This document shows positions 8,738 through 17,165 of a stretch of 64,000 bases of DNA, in pieces. Source of the DNA: JBAYIE01 sp041665785 (GTDB taxonomy: Bacteria > Bacteroidota > Bacteroidia > UKL13-3); assembly GCA_041665785.1 (NCBI GenBank), contig JBAYIE010000002.1, forward strand, positions 108,106 through 172,105, given 5' to 3'. The notes beneath the pieces are model-generated. The model was not told the DNA's origin. It did not search any database and saw only the letters and a program-made list of their open reading frames with translations. Made by a program: the position numbers and the translations under genes. Every line of letters starts with the position of its first letter. The first letter of the stretch is position 1.

Positions 8738-9610
8738 ATGAAATCATCAGAGGAAGAAATTACCCTGCGTGAATTGGGAATTTTTATTCAAAATTTATTC
8801 AGCAGTCTGATCTCTATCGTCGTAGCCGGTATTGGTTTAATCCGGCGAAAAATTCTATTGTTCATCCTTCTGGTTTTGGCCGGAGGAGTGGCCGGGTGGT
8901 ATGTAACCCATAAGCAGGAACCTTATTACGAATCAGGAATTACCTGTACGTTTAACGACCTGCATAAGAAGACCTATGGCGAGATGATCGTCTTGTTGAA
9001 TACCTATATCCAACAAGGTCAAACGGATGTTCTGAAAGAGGAATTGCAGGTAACGCAGGAAGCAGCTCAATCTTTAATTTATATTCATGCAGCCAATATT
9101 CTGGGATCGCCCCTTCAGGACGATTTTACCACGGAACGATTGCCTTTTTATCTCAAAATCGGTCAGCGTCAACCCGAATATGCACAGGAGATTCATGAAG
9201 GAATTCTTCGTTATCTGCAGGCTAATTCATACAGTGCATCGCGTAGAAAAGTGAGTTTGGAAAATGCCTGGAACAAGATCAATTATGTGAATCAGCAAAT
9301 TTGTATGCTTGATAGCATCAAAAGGGCATACCGCTATGCCTTACTGCAGGATAAACTTTCCGGAATACAGCAGGTTGAGATACATCCCGAACGTGTTTTC
9401 AAAGAATCCGATTCATTGTTCAATGTTATGCAAGAGGCCAACTGGGTATTGAAAATCGACAACTCTGTTGAAAAAATTTATGAGCAACGGCCAACCCAGA
9501 TTATAACTCCGGTTCAAACTACACGCAATGCAACGCTTGGTGCAGGTGCAGGTATCCTGTTGTTCCTGTGTATTGCATTATTCAGTAAAAGCAGCAAGGA
9601 ACCCGAATGA
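8738..9610 (+). CDS. Wzz-like polysaccharide co-polymerase / chain-length protein
   Basis: A 290-residue protein with two membrane segments (about 38-57 and 262-281) enclosing a largely helical periplasmic region. This is the hairpin topology of Wzz-type polysaccharide co-polymerases. It has no cytoplasmic tyrosine kinase domain. The sequence itself is too divergent to recognise, so the call rests on topology and on its place as first gene of a Wzx/Wzy-type locus. Its stop overlaps the next start in an ATGA. The long 5' gap (8488-8737) shared with selU should hold the promoter of the whole locus; a stretch at 8712-8719 (TACTTTAG) is one mismatch from the Bacteroidota -7 box, without a convincing -33 box. 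Confidence 0.6.
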   Translation: MKSSEEEITLRELGIFIQNLFSSLISIVVAGIGLIRRKILLFILLVLAGGVAGWYVTHKQEPYYESGITCTFNDLHKKTYGEMIVLLNTYIQQGQTDVLKEELQVTQEAAQSLIYIHAANILGSPLQDDFTTERLPFYLKIGQRQPEYAQEIHEGILRYLQANSYSASRRKVSLENAWNKINYVNQQICMLDSIKRAYRYALLQDKLSGIQQVEIHPERVFKESDSLFNVMQEANWVLKIDNSVEKIYEQRPTQIITPVQTTRNATLGAGAGILLFLCIALFSKSSKEPE

Positions 9611-11055
9611 GGAAGCAAAAACTATACAGTATACTCTGGAGTGTCATGGATGTGGCCTTGTATCCGGTTGCGTATATGCTTACCCTGCCGTATTTCATGC
9701 ATCAGCTGGGATTGGAATTGTTTGGTATCTGGATGCTGGTCAACGGATTTCTGATCAGTGGACAATTATTCAACTTTGGAATAGGTACAGCCACTTTGCG
9801 CAATGTATCGCGTTTTCTGAGTTTGAATCAGGATGCTGAAGTATCGCGAACGATCAATTCCAATCTGGTAACAACACTCCTTATTGGGGTAATGAGTTTA
9901 ATTATAGGATTAGGAGTTATAGCGGGTATTCAAACCTGGAACTGGTTTTCCTTTCGCCCTGAATACCGTGAATCAGTTGCTTATTGTTTGATCATAACAG
10001 CACCGATACTTACATTGAAGTTTATGGAACAGGTGCTGCAAAATGCACTTCGGGCGCATGAAAAATTTGTACTCAGCAGTGTTTTGAGTATGTGCTCGCG
10101 ATTCAGTGTTCTGGGAATAAATATTTTACTCATCGCATTTAAGGTGCGCAGTATAGAATGGCTTTTACTGGTTAATCTGGTAATACTGGCAGGAATTAAC
10201 CTGATGTTGTTTCTTGCTGTTAAGCGCACCAACCCAATGATTCATTTTGGCTTACACTTCAGTCGTCAGCGGGTTATGGAAGAAATTCAATATGGCAAAT
10301 GGACCTGGATGCAATCGCTGATGGTTATTCTAACCTATCAAAGCGATCGTTTTCTGGTGATGATTTTCTTCGGTCCGGCAACGCTGGCCTACTATGCAAT
10401 TGTTTCAACCATGTTTAATCACATTCACATGTGTTATATTGCTTTGGCTCCCTGGTTGTTTCCAACCCTGGCGAAAATGAAGCAACAGGGAGAAGCGTCG
10501 CTCGGGCAGTATATTAAAATCCGAAGCTATATTCTGGTGCTGGCTGTGGTGAGTTTATGGGTGTTTTACCTGACCAATGAGTTTATCCTCAAGTATTGGA
10601 TTGGTGTAGAAAATTATGCTGAAATAAGCGAGCTGATTACCTTGTTTATTTTGTTCGAATTGCTCTTCGTTTTTACAATCGTTCCGTATATTTATTGCAA
10701 CTCGAGCGGATTCGAGAAGCTCTATACAAAAATCACCGGTATGTTTACGTCTATGAATTTAGCGGGCATGCTGGCAGGATGTTATTTCAGCCAGGATGTA
10801 CACGGGATGGTTTGGGGCCTGGTTTGTACTACGCTCCCTGCCATGATGATTCAGAATTATATCCTTAACCGGAGCATATTTCATCAGCCGGTATTGAACG
10901 AGGCACTTTGGGTTTTCTTACCGCCTCTGTTGGTAGCCTTTGCCATTTTGAGTTCGGTTATCATGGTACAGTTGTTCATTGCCGGAATAACCTTGTATCT
11001 CCTGTATCGTCTGTATTATCTAAAAATCGTTAATCGAGATGTTGTTGCAGGATAA
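9607..11055 (+). CDS. Wzx-type lipid-linked oligosaccharide flippase
   Basis: A 482-residue polytopic membrane protein with about twelve to fourteen hydrophobic segments and the pattern of the MOP exporter superfamily. An early amphipathic helix and PYFMHQLGLELFGIW correspond to the 'LGxxxyGxw' signature near the first helices of Wzx/RfbX flippases. It should flip undecaprenyl-linked repeat units across the inner membrane. It overlaps the co-polymerase gene by 4 bp and the polymerase gene by 17 bp. The family call is good; the exact glycan is unknown. Confidence 0.85.
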   Translation: MRKQKLYSILWSVMDVALYPVAYMLTLPYFMHQLGLELFGIWMLVNGFLISGQLFNFGIGTATLRNVSRFLSLNQDAEVSRTINSNLVTTLLIGVMSLIIGLGVIAGIQTWNWFSFRPEYRESVAYCLIITAPILTLKFMEQVLQNALRAHEKFVLSSVLSMCSRFSVLGINILLIAFKVRSIEWLLLVNLVILAGINLMLFLAVKRTNPMIHFGLHFSRQRVMEEIQYGKWTWMQSLMVILTYQSDRFLVMIFFGPATLAYYAIVSTMFNHIHMCYIALAPWLFPTLAKMKQQGEASLGQYIKIRSYILVLAVVSLWVFYLTNEFILKYWIGVENYAEISELITLFILFELLFVFTIVPYIYCNSSGFEKLYTKITGMFTSMNLAGMLAGCYFSQDVHGMVWGLVCTTLPAMMIQNYILNRSIFHQPVLNEALWVFLPPLLVAFAILSSVIMVQLFIAGITLYLLYRLYYLKIVNRDVVAG

Positions 11056-12268
11056 AATAGCTATTTTTACTTTCAACCGGAACCTGCCTTTGGCAGTTCT
11101 GTATCTGTTTTTTAACACGGCAGGTTTACCGGAAGGATTGCTGTATACGACATTGCTGACCCCGGTATTTCTGTATTTGAATATAAAGACGGGTTACCTG
11201 AAACCACTGATGTGGTTTGTTGCGGTTAGTGGATTGTATGCTATGATTCACTTCATCTACGGTGTTCATCTGTTTTATTATTTACGTTCTTGGGTCATGG
11301 CCTTTTGCAATTTTAGTTTTTGCCTGTTAATTTTTCATTTTTTGCGCGAAAGCAAAACCATAGGATCAGTATTCAAAGTATTGGTGATGCTGAATGGGAT
11401 GCTGGTTCTTTGCGCTTTAATCTTTCTTGGTTACCGGCAAGGACAAAATGTTTTTTGGTATTGGGTTCCATTTACCCCGGGTGTTGCTCCGTTTCCACGC
11501 TTAAAACTTTTTTCATCCGAAGCGTCTATTTATTCTCTTATGATCGCACCCTTGTTTCTGTATTATTTTATGTCGGGTGTAAAGAGCGGATTTAAACATG
11601 TTCGGCTGGCTTTGCTGATTCTGGGTTTATCGCTTTTACTTTCTTTATCTCTAGGTGTTTTACTGAGCATTTTTATAGCCATCAGTATTTCGTTATTGGT
11701 GCATCGCAAAATCTATTGGACAAACAAAGGTATTTACCGCCTTGCCATTGTGGCTGTGGCAATCTTGATAATATTTGGCTTGTTTTTGTTCCTGAATCCT
11801 GATAATGTATTATCGGTTCGGATCAGTAATATTTATTCCGGAGAAGACACATCGGCGCGCGGAAGAACGTATGAAGCATTTATTCTGGCGATGCGGATGC
11901 TGAAAGAAAAATCGCTGGCTTTCGGTATAGGACTTGGTCAGATAAAAGTGATCGGAAAGCCCATCGTGCTGGATTATTATCACTATACGCTTATTCCGGA
12001 AAGTACCCGTATTCCTAACGCTTGTGCCGAGACTTTGATTTATTTCGGATTTACAGGCCTGATACTGAGACTGGGATTGCAATTGTATTTGTTTTTTCGA
12101 TGTAAAGTAAGTCGTAACAGCTTTCAGCTGATGGCGTTTACCTGTATTTTTATATACCAGTTTACCGGAAGTTATATTACACAAATTGCTGAGTATGTGT
12201 TGTGGATGCTGGCTTTCATCAATTGTTTCCCGCAGTTTAATATTTCGAAACAGGAGGAATTGAAATGA
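11039..12268 (+). CDS. Wzy-like O-antigen/exopolysaccharide polymerase
   Basis: A 409-residue integral membrane protein with about ten hydrophobic segments and a larger soluble loop around residues 275-335. Near its end the loop carries an 'N-A-C-A-E-T-L-I-Y-F-G-F-T-G-L' stretch resembling the Wzy_C motif around the second periplasmic loop. Sequence similarity in this family is always low, so topology and position between flippase and glycosyltransferases carry the call. It should link flipped repeat units. It overlaps both neighbours. The locus holds a second protein of this kind (14422-15693), so one may be a polymerase and the other a ligase. Confidence 0.68.
   Translation: MLLQDKIAIFTFNRNLPLAVLYLFFNTAGLPEGLLYTTLLTPVFLYLNIKTGYLKPLMWFVAVSGLYAMIHFIYGVHLFYYLRSWVMAFCNFSFCLLIFHFLRESKTIGSVFKVLVMLNGMLVLCALIFLGYRQGQNVFWYWVPFTPGVAPFPRLKLFSSEASIYSLMIAPLFLYYFMSGVKSGFKHVRLALLILGLSLLLSLSLGVLLSIFIAISISLLVHRKIYWTNKGIYRLAIVAVAILIIFGLFLFLNPDNVLSVRISNIYSGEDTSARGRTYEAFILAMRMLKEKSLAFGIGLGQIKVIGKPIVLDYYHYTLIPESTRIPNACAETLIYFGFTGLILRLGLQLYLFFRCKVSRNSFQLMAFTCIFIYQFTGSYITQIAEYVLWMLAFINCFPQFNISKQEELK
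12252..12258 (+). promoter_or_regulatory. Strong Shine-Dalgarno for the first GT4 gene
   Basis: AGGAGGA lies 6 nt before the ATG at 12265, inside the last codons of the polymerase gene. Such strong SD sites are uncommon in Bacteroidota and this one supports the chosen start. It could also be a by-product of the Gln-Glu-Glu codons it overlaps. Confidence 0.45.
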
Positions 12269-13347
12269 ACGTGGCATTCATCATACGTGCCAATGCGCAA
12301 ACTTCTTTTGGAGGCGATTGGGTGCAATTGGTTTCTACAGCGAAGTATTTACGGCGCATGGACGTGAATATTGAAATAAAATCAGCGGGCGAAAGCATCG
12401 ATTACGAACGATATGAGCTGCTTCATTTTTTCAATTTGATTCGTCCGGATGATATTCTGAAACATTTGCGAAAGACATCCAAACCATTTGTCGTATCGAG
12501 TATATATGTTGATTACGCGGAACATAACCGGAAGTCTGCTTCAAAAATGGTGGCCTTTCTCGGTCGCCTGATTCACCCCGATAAGATAGAATTCATAAAA
12601 CGCCTGGCGCGAACTCTGCGAAATGGAGAGGAATGGCCAACACTGGAATATCTGTTGCGGGGTCATTCGGGAAGTATTGATAAAATATTGAAAAGTTGTG
12701 CAGGCATTCTTCCCAATTCATTCAGTGAATATCAACGCCTGATTCGTGATTATGAAAAACCGCAACAGGTGGAAGTGGTGCCAAATGGCATTGACACAGA
12801 AATGTTTCAGCTTGAAACACTGCCAGTACGAAAAGCCAATAAGATAGTTTGTGTCGGACGAATTGAACCACGAAAAAACCAATTGAATCTGATCCGTGCG
12901 CTGAATAATTCACCTTTTGAATTATATGTGGTAGGTACAGCTTCAGAAAATCAGGCCGGGTATTTAAAACAATGCAAGCAGGAAGCAGCTGCAAATATAT
13001 ATTTCACCGGACCAATGGATCAACCGGAATTGGCACAATTTTACGCCACCTGCAAAGTACATGTTTTGCCAAGCTGGTTTGAAACAACGGGGTTGTCATC
13101 ACTGGAAGCGGGTTATTTGGGATGCAATGTGGTGATCACCGATAAAGGGGATGCGCGGGAATATTTTGAGGACCTGGCTTTCTATTGTGATCCTTCCGAT
13201 CCGGAGAGTATCCGGAATGCCGTTGAACATGCTGCAAAGGCAAAAGTCAATCCGGCATTGCAACAAAAAATCAGTAAAGAATTCACCTGGGAACAAGCAG
13301 CTTCCTGTACATTCAATATGTATCAACGCGTTTTAACAGCATCATGA
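12265..13347 (+). CDS. Family 4 glycosyltransferase
   Basis: A 360-residue GT-B enzyme. The C-terminal nucleotide-sugar domain shows VPNGID at the interdomain hinge, VGRIEPRKNQ as the donor-site strand-loop, and the E-x(7)-E type motif in the SWFETTGLSSLEAGYLG region. The N-terminal acceptor domain (1-170) is divergent but begins with a usual strand-helix and a GGDW stretch. It should add one sugar to the lipid-linked repeat unit on the cytoplasmic face. It overlaps its neighbours by 4 bp on both sides. Sugar specificity cannot be read from the sequence. Confidence 0.88.
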   Translation: MNVAFIIRANAQTSFGGDWVQLVSTAKYLRRMDVNIEIKSAGESIDYERYELLHFFNLIRPDDILKHLRKTSKPFVVSSIYVDYAEHNRKSASKMVAFLGRLIHPDKIEFIKRLARTLRNGEEWPTLEYLLRGHSGSIDKILKSCAGILPNSFSEYQRLIRDYEKPQQVEVVPNGIDTEMFQLETLPVRKANKIVCVGRIEPRKNQLNLIRALNNSPFELYVVGTASENQAGYLKQCKQEAAANIYFTGPMDQPELAQFYATCKVHVLPSWFETTGLSSLEAGYLGCNVVITDKGDAREYFEDLAFYCDPSDPESIRNAVEHAAKAKVNPALQQKISKEFTWEQAASCTFNMYQRVLTAS

Positions 13348-14429
13348 AAATTGGCATCATCGGATCAAGAGGAATTCCTAACCACTACGGTGGGTTCGAA
13401 CAGTTTGCTGAGCGGTTCTCGGTTTATGCTGCTGCCAAAGGTCATGAAGTGGCGGTATATTGTTCTTCCCTGCATCCAAATCGCGACCCGGAATTCTGTG
13501 GTGTAAAGCGTATTCAGGTTTACGATGCAGAAAACCGTATAGGATCCGCCGGACAGTTTGTGTATGATTTGAATTGCACCATGGATGCACGCAATCAAGG
13601 CTTTGATGTGCTATTGCAATTGGGTTATACAAGCAGTTCCGTTTGGAATTTTTTAATTCCTGCCTCCATGAAATTAATTACCAATATGGATGGAATGGAA
13701 TGGAAACGATCCAAGTACAATGCACTCACAAAGCTGTTTCTAAAGCAGGCTGAAAGTCTTGCAGTAAAACACAGCAGTATGTTGATTGCTGATTCAATAG
13801 CCATTGCCGACTATCTCAACCACACTTACGATCGAAAGGCAGTATATATACCTTATGGTGCTGATTTATTTGAACAACCCGACGAACGTATACTGAAACA
13901 GTATGGTTTGCTCGCATTTTCCTATCATCTGTTGATTGCACGCATGGAGCCAGAGAACAATGTAGAAATGATCATACAGGGTCAATTGCAGTCAGGTTCT
14001 CCCTTCCCGCTATTGATAGTAGGAAACACCACAACTGCATTCGGAAAGTATATCCGGAAAAAATATGAATCACCGCTGGTTCGATTTACAGAAGGTATTT
14101 ATGATCATCAGGTATTGAATAACCTGAGACATTTCTCCCGTATTTATTTCCATGGCCATTCGGTTGGAGGAACCAATCCTTCCCTGCTGGAAGCAATGGC
14201 AGCCGGAGCGTTGATCGCAGCACATGAAAATTTATTCAATCAATATGTGTTGAGCAACAATGCGTTTTATTTTCGGGATGCATCCGGTGTTGCACAATGG
14301 ATGCTACATCATCAGTTGGAGCGCGAAACATTCGTTTCAGGTAATTTACATCGCATACAGGAAAACTATACATGGACTAAGATTCACAATCAGGTATTGG
14401 CACAATTAACAGCATTGGTTTATGCATAG
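13344..14429 (+). CDS. Family 4 glycosyltransferase with DUF1972 N-terminus
   Basis: A 361-residue GT-B enzyme opening with MKIGIIGSRGIPNHYGGFEQ, the hallmark of the DUF1972 subgroup of GT4 enzymes. Many members annotated as rhamnosyl- or mannosyltransferases of polysaccharide loci belong there. The donor domain shows IPYGAD at the hinge and ARMEPENN as the donor loop. The C-terminal 'GGTNPSLLEAMAAG' stretch holds the catalytic-site glutamates. It is expected to act early on the repeat unit. Overlap is 4 bp upstream and 8 bp downstream. The subgroup is clear; the sugar is not. Confidence 0.9.
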   Translation: MKIGIIGSRGIPNHYGGFEQFAERFSVYAAAKGHEVAVYCSSLHPNRDPEFCGVKRIQVYDAENRIGSAGQFVYDLNCTMDARNQGFDVLLQLGYTSSSVWNFLIPASMKLITNMDGMEWKRSKYNALTKLFLKQAESLAVKHSSMLIADSIAIADYLNHTYDRKAVYIPYGADLFEQPDERILKQYGLLAFSYHLLIARMEPENNVEMIIQGQLQSGSPFPLLIVGNTTTAFGKYIRKKYESPLVRFTEGIYDHQVLNNLRHFSRIYFHGHSVGGTNPSLLEAMAAGALIAAHENLFNQYVLSNNAFYFRDASGVAQWMLHHQLERETFVSGNLHRIQENYTWTKIHNQVLAQLTALVYA

Positions 14430-15693
14430 AGCAGGTGAAAGATTGAATACCCGTTGGGAAAAGCTGCAGCAGTTTTTGTTTTTGCTGCTGGTGATGAGTC
14501 TGCCATGGCCAATCCGGATTACATCTGCACTGACAATATTATTTGTTTTGTCCTGTTTGATACCCATGCGCAAACTTCCATCATTGGATTTGCACGCGAT
14601 CCGAATCGCAGGCTTATGTGCTGTTTATTTTTTATTGCATGTATTGTTTTGGGGAATGGGTGAAGGATTCTCACTGAATCATTGGCCTGAAGTGGAGAAG
14701 AAACTTGCCTTGTTGATTTTTCCTGTGCTGTTGTTGAATTCAAATCGGAACAACCTGCTTCAACAACCTGGGATCTTTATAGGATATGTATTGTCAGTAG
14801 CCACAGCATGCCTGTTCTGTTTAGGCTTCGCTATAAAGCAATATGGATTTGATTTATCGGTTGATGGTTGGTTTTATCATGCTTTTTGCAAACCGATTCA
14901 GCAACATGCCGTTTACTTCTCATTTCAAATTCTGATTGCGATTATTTTGTTGGAGAAATTGCTGAAACACAAAATTCCGGTTATTTGGCAAGTGCAGCTA
15001 TTTGCATTGTTTGGATTTACTCTTTTGTTGTTGTCATCCAAACTGATGCTTGCAGCCATGTTTGTTTGTATTGCTCTTTGGGGGTGGAAGGCATTCCGGG
15101 AATCAGCCACCCATAAAGCCATATATCCTGTCATGGTAATGCTGATGTTACTGCTCCTTGCTTTTGGTGGAAGTCAAATCCGTTCGCGATTCAATGATAT
15201 CCAATTAAACAGGCTGGTAACTCTGGATCAAAGGGTTTTTGTTCCAACAACTTATTTTGATGGATTGAGTCTGCGCATGTTGCAATTAAAATTTGCCGTA
15301 GAAATTCTCCGGAATGAGCAAGCATGGTTGTTTGGAGTTGGTCCTTTTAAATCACAGGAAATGCTTGATCAGGCATATCGCAATGCGCAAATGTACATTG
15401 GGCAAGATGGCAAGGGCGGGTATCTCGGATTAAACTTTCATAATCAGTATGCCGAAACCCTGGTGCGATTTGGGCTCATGGGATTGATGGTGTTGCTCTT
15501 CCTGATGGGGTATTTGTTAATTCAGGCATTCCGGAGCGGCAATGAACCATTTACATGGGTCTGGCTGTTGCTAATGATTTTCTTTTTTACGGAATCGGTT
15601 ATAGAAACGCATCGGGGTTTGATGGCTATGCTGGTTCTTCCTTTGCTTTTATTCACTTTAAAATTTAACGAACAACCGAAGTATGAAATGTAA
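14422..15693 (+). CDS. O-antigen ligase/polymerase family membrane protein (WaaL/Wzy)
   Basis: A 423-residue polytopic protein with about ten membrane segments and one large periplasmic loop (roughly residues 250-355). The loop ends in FHNQYAETLVRFGLMGL, the Wzy_C (PF04932) motif; the His-Asn pair is typical of O-antigen ligases and related polymerases. It is the second such protein in the locus. WaaL-type transfer of the glycan to a lipid or protein, or polymerisation, are both possible. It overlaps the preceding glycosyltransferase by 8 bp and the sugar transferase by 11 bp. Confidence 0.78.
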   Translation: MHRAGERLNTRWEKLQQFLFLLLVMSLPWPIRITSALTILFVLSCLIPMRKLPSLDLHAIRIAGLCAVYFLLHVLFWGMGEGFSLNHWPEVEKKLALLIFPVLLLNSNRNNLLQQPGIFIGYVLSVATACLFCLGFAIKQYGFDLSVDGWFYHAFCKPIQQHAVYFSFQILIAIILLEKLLKHKIPVIWQVQLFALFGFTLLLLSSKLMLAAMFVCIALWGWKAFRESATHKAIYPVMVMLMLLLLAFGGSQIRSRFNDIQLNRLVTLDQRVFVPTTYFDGLSLRMLQLKFAVEILRNEQAWLFGVGPFKSQEMLDQAYRNAQMYIGQDGKGGYLGLNFHNQYAETLVRFGLMGLMVLLFLMGYLLIQAFRSGNEPFTWVWLLLMIFFFTESVIETHRGLMAMLVLPLLLFTLKFNEQPKYEM

Positions 15694-16273
15694 GCGCTGT
15701 TTAGACATTTTTATTTCCCTGCTGGTCATTTTAACGCTCTTCTGGTGGCTGTTTCCTATGCTTGCTCTGATGGTTTACCTGAGTTCTAAAGGACCTGTAT
15801 TTTTCAAACAAAAGCGTACCGGTTTGTTCGGAGAAGAATTCAATTGTTATAAATTCAGGACCATGGTAGTGAATACTGAAGCAGATGTGAAACAAGCAAC
15901 TATTACCGATGAACGTATCACCCGTTTGGGACATTTTTTACGCGAAACAAATCTGGATGAGTTACCTCAATTTTTCAATGTATTGAAAGGTCAAATGAGC
16001 ATAGTCGGTCCGCGTCCGCATATGGTTTTTCACACCCGCGAATTTTCCCAAATAGTGGAAGGTTACCATATGCGTTTGCAGGTCAAGCCGGGTATAACAG
16101 GCCTTGCACAGATCAAAGGATACAGAGGTGCTACTCCTGATTACCGCAGCATTTATAAACGCATCCAATGGGATAACTTTTATGTAGAGAATCATTCTGT
16201 TTTACTCGACCTTCAAATCATCGGAATGACGGTACTTCACTTCGTAAAACAATTGTACAGAACAGATGACTGA
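15683..16273 (+). CDS. Initiating sugar transferase (polyprenyl-phosphate sugar-1-phosphate transferase)
   Basis: A 196-residue monotopic phosphoglycosyl transferase with the catalytic domain only, like PglC rather than the longer WbaP/WcaJ. One hydrophobic re-entrant helix (about 8-33) is followed by the family motifs: FKQKRTG, YKFRTM, then LDELPQFFNVLKGQMSIVGP with Pro-Arg-Pro after it. It transfers a sugar-phosphate from a nucleotide sugar to undecaprenyl phosphate and so starts the repeat unit. It sits seventh in the locus, overlapping genes on both sides. Substrate is not deducible. Confidence 0.93.
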   Translation: MKCKRCLDIFISLLVILTLFWWLFPMLALMVYLSSKGPVFFKQKRTGLFGEEFNCYKFRTMVVNTEADVKQATITDERITRLGHFLRETNLDELPQFFNVLKGQMSIVGPRPHMVFHTREFSQIVEGYHMRLQVKPGITGLAQIKGYRGATPDYRSIYKRIQWDNFYVENHSVLLDLQIIGMTVLHFVKQLYRTDD

Positions 16274-17165
16274 TGTAAGGATGAACCAGATCAAAGAGAA
16301 TGTGCTGAAAGTGTTGCAGTATTACAATTACTTCAGCTATCCATTAACCTTGGATGAATTATATTATAATTTTCCTGTTTCAGAAAAGAAGGAAGATATT
16401 GCCCTGGCTGTAAATGCGCTTGTAGATGAAGCTGCAGCATTTCGTTTTGATGAATTGTTTTCGCTGGTAAACCAACAGGAGCGTATTGAAAGGAGAAAGT
16501 TGGGAAATGCTTTGGCCGTCGAAAAAATTAGAACAGCTCAGAAGGTTGGACGTTTTATCAGTTTGTTTCCTTTTGTCAGCACGGTTTTCATTTCCGGATC
16601 ACTTTCAAAGAACTATGCAGATGAAAATACGGATATGGATTTTTTTATTTGCACGGAACCGCAACGACTTTGGATTGCACGATCTCTTTTGCATGCATTC
16701 AAGAAACTGACTTTTTTGGTGGGGAAGCAACATAATTTCTGCATGAACTACTTTGTGGATATGGATCACCTGAAACTGGAAGAACAAAATATCTATACAG
16801 CTATTGAGCTATCGACCTTAAAACCGGTGAAGCATAATGATGATGTTTACAGAGAGATTCTTCGGCAAAATGAATGGATACGCACCTATTTACCTAATGT
16901 AGCAGCATTCAATGACTTGCATGGTGTGTCAGAGCAGATAGTTAAAAGGAAACGGAAAACCGGTGGAGTTTGGTTTGATGCACTCAATCGTTGGCTGATG
17001 CAGGCAACAAGTTGGTATTGGAAAAGGAAGTGGACCCGCAGAAAATTCCCGGAGGACCAATACGATCTTGCATTTAAAAGCCGTATCTATGTTTCCAAGA
17101 ATCACCCGCAAAATTATCAAAAGAGGGTATTGGAATATTGTAAAATGATAGGCCTAAGTGAGTAA
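16266..17165 (+). CDS. Nucleotidyltransferase-fold protein of the polysaccharide locus
   Basis: A 299-residue cytoplasmic protein. Residues 8-70 look like a winged helix. The core has the Pol-beta-type nucleotidyltransferase signature GSLSKNYADENTDMD: Gly111-Ser112, then Asp123 and Asp125 as metal ligands. The C-terminal third is basic and helical. No characterised function is recognised. It could nucleotidylate a small molecule or protein of the locus, or regulate it. The chosen ATG at 16266 overlaps the sugar transferase by 8 bp; a second ATG at 16281, preceded by TAAGG, is nearly as good. It overlaps the SDR gene by 8 bp. Confidence 0.72.
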   Translation: MTDVRMNQIKENVLKVLQYYNYFSYPLTLDELYYNFPVSEKKEDIALAVNALVDEAAAFRFDELFSLVNQQERIERRKLGNALAVEKIRTAQKVGRFISLFPFVSTVFISGSLSKNYADENTDMDFFICTEPQRLWIARSLLHAFKKLTFLVGKQHNFCMNYFVDMDHLKLEEQNIYTAIELSTLKPVKHNDDVYREILRQNEWIRTYLPNVAAFNDLHGVSEQIVKRKRKTGGVWFDALNRWLMQATSWYWKRKWTRRKFPEDQYDLAFKSRIYVSKNHPQNYQKRVLEYCKMIGLSE

